7,657 nt of DNA from Gammaproteobacteria bacterium (GTDB lineage: Bacteria; Pseudomonadota; Gammaproteobacteria; HK1), in assembly GCA_020444775.1 (NCBI GenBank), contig JAGRHX010000269.1:1-7657 (forward strand). Direction: 5' to 3'. Every line of letters begins with the position of its first letter. Positions within the stretch are counted from its first letter, which is position 1. The notes under the pieces were generated by a model, which saw nothing but the letters and a program-made list of their open reading frames with translations, had not been told where the DNA came from and did no database searches. Below are positions 7,038-7,657 of this stretch, one piece after another. The position numbers and the translations under genes are program-made.

Positions 7038-7388
7038 CTATTCAGTCGCGGGGCCCAATTCACCGGGCATCTCAATGTGCTTGTGACTGGTCTGTTTGTG
7101 ACCAGTCAATTTCTCTTTGTGCTTGCGAAGCTGCTGCTCGATCTTGGGAATGACCAAATCGAGAGCCGTCGAGACGTTGGCGGCCGAGTTAGCCGCCACG
7201 AAATCCTTGGCGTGCTCCGCCGAGGCACGAATTTCTAAACTCGGGGCGTCCTCGTTTTCGAGATCCACCGTCACTTCGATAGCCGTTAGCCGATCGAAAA
7301 TCCGACGCAGCTTTTCGACTTTCTCCCGGATCTTCTCCTGAGTCCCTTCGCTCAAATGTCCGTGACGCGCGGATATGGTGATCTGCAC
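7038..7388 (-). CDS. hpf: Ribosome hibernation promoting factor / RaiA, short form
   Basis: A 116-residue protein of the S30AE (HPF/RaiA/YfiA) family, which binds the 30S subunit in the decoding region and silences ribosomes in stationary phase. The fold is seen as MQITISARHGHLSEGTQEKI (strand and helix 1), VEKLRRIFDRLTAIEVTVDLE, LEIRASAEHAKDFVAA and the long helix LDLVIPKIEQQLRKHKEKL. It is a short form, lacking the dimerising C-terminal domain of long HPF. The tail after residue 93 is rich in His and Lys. The start is GTG 7388, supported by a clear AGGAG (7402-7398) 9 nt upstream and by the normal family N-terminus. It is first in the hpf-ptsN-ptsH-ptsI cluster; hpf beside ptsN is widespread in bacteria. 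Confidence 0.93.
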   Translation of the reverse strand: MQITISARHGHLSEGTQEKIREKVEKLRRIFDRLTAIEVTVDLENEDAPSLEIRASAEHAKDFVAANSAANVSTALDLVIPKIEQQLRKHKEKLTGHKQTSHKHIEMPGELGPATE

Positions 7389-7415
7389 CGATCGAGTCTC
7401 CTAGAATGCTAAATC

Positions 7416-7511
7416 TTTTCCGCCCCTTGAATTACAGGCGGCTCGCTCTACAGCAGCCTTTGGCTGAGCATTAGTTTATCCATTCTACGTTATGGCGAAA
7501 GGGGCGGAGAA
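7416..7511. repeat. Widely spaced inverted repeat upstream of hpf
   Basis: The arm at 7416-7428 (TTTTCCGCCCCTT) is complementary to 7499-7511 (AAGGGGCGGAGAA) at 12 of 13 positions, the remaining one being a G-T pair. The arms are 70 bp apart. Between them lies a smaller hairpin, CAGCC-TTT-GGCTG (7454-7466). The distal arm overlaps the region where the -35 of the TAGAAT candidate would fall, so the repeat could be an operator-like or leader-folding element, or chance. Confidence 0.4.
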
Positions 7512-7541
7512 TTCCGCATGATTTTCGCTCGGGCAATTCGG

Positions 7542-7585
7542 CGGCCAGTAGGCCGGACAGGGCGAGCAATCGGTATGGCTCGCCC
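7542..7585. terminator. Two adjacent hairpins, possible terminator of a gene beyond the right edge
   Basis: A 5-bp stem CGGCC-AGTA-GGCCG (7542-7555) sits 4 bp from a perfect 8-bp stem, GGGCGAGC (7560-7567) with GCTCGCCC (7578-7585), loop 10 nt. Neither strand shows a strong T-run (CGTTTG on the plus side, TGTCC on the minus side). The position between hpf and whatever lies to the right fits an end-of-transcript structure, but it could equally be an intergenic repeat of the genome. Confidence 0.35.
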
Positions 7586-7657
7586 CGTTTGACAATCGCC
7601 TGTGACGAAGAAAACGACCTTACGGATTCGCGGCGGCTGGCGGTTCGTAGCTCGGCA

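Larger units (their letters stand above)
7389..7657 (-). promoter_or_regulatory. Upstream region of hpf, no supported gene
   Basis: 269 bp to the window edge with no coding region I can defend. Close to hpf is AGGAG (7402-7398). A TAGAAT hexamer (minus strand, 7487-7482) is a fair -10 candidate, but no good -35 lies 16-18 bp before it. Two hairpins (7542-7555 and 7560-7585) and a pair of long inverted arms (7416-7428 and 7499-7511) are also present. A promoter for the hpf-pts cluster is expected here; its exact place is uncertain. Confidence 0.4.

Noticed and set aside
7471..7656. Minus-strand frame open for 61 codons up to the right edge, ending in TAA at 7471
   Set aside because: It has no ATG or GTG, an unremarkable length for chance at this GC, a second minus-strand frame is nearly as open, and the residues match no family I know. 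It would also run through both hairpins.
1..7657. A novel defence, mobile or CRISPR-type system
   Set aside because: All supported genes belong to known housekeeping families. There are no transposase or integrase genes, no regularly spaced repeats, and no toxin-antitoxin-like pair. The unusual element is the lineage joint, not a new system.

Overview
The window appears to join two bacterial lineages. Bases 1 to about 5140 look gammaproteobacterial (Chromatiales/Ectothiorhodospiraceae-like): GC-rich, Leu mostly CTG, Glu/Gln mostly GAG/CAG. Bases from about 5160 to 7657 look planctomycete (Pirellulales-like): lower and more uneven GC, with more TTG, GAA, CAA and GAT codons. These placements rest on remembered protein signatures and gene orders, not on a search. 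The change of style falls inside one intact reading frame, ptsI.

Left part, plus strand: the 3' end of a LOG-family nucleotide hydrolase gene (2-337), an exported DUF2782 protein (435-848), a ThrB-type homoserine kinase (1039-2043) and, 4 nt later, a PaiB-like FMN-binding protein (2048-2749). DUF2782 next to thrB is a common gammaproteobacterial pairing. A 28-bp tandem duplication lies just before the DUF2782 start.

Minus strand, in transcription order from the right: hpf/raiA (7388-7038), ptsN-like EIIA (6962-6486), ptsH/HPr (6361-6065), ptsI/Enzyme I (6013-4277) and mgtE (4070-2703). mgtE converges on the paiB-like gene, and the two overlap by 47 bp. EI, HPr and EIIA form a complete phosphorelay (PEP to EI His191, HPr His19, EIIA His69). 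No sugar permease is present, so this is most likely a regulatory PTS, linked here to the ribosome hibernation factor. A magnesium channel gene downstream of ptsI fits the gammaproteobacterial hpf-ptsN-...-ptsH-ptsI-mgtE order, while the compact hpf-ptsN-ptsH-ptsI order fits planctomycetes.

The main observation is therefore a hybrid ptsI: its N-terminal ~285 codons are planctomycete-like and its C-terminal ~285 codons are gammaproteobacterial. The switch lies at the strongly conserved GADGVGLYRTEF segment. The likeliest cause is a metagenome assembly chimera between two loci with similar gene order; true homologous recombination is the less likely alternative. I found no CRISPR array, transposon, tRNA, rRNA or novel defence-type system. 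The right-hand 269 bp holds no gene I can support, only hairpins and a possible hpf promoter.
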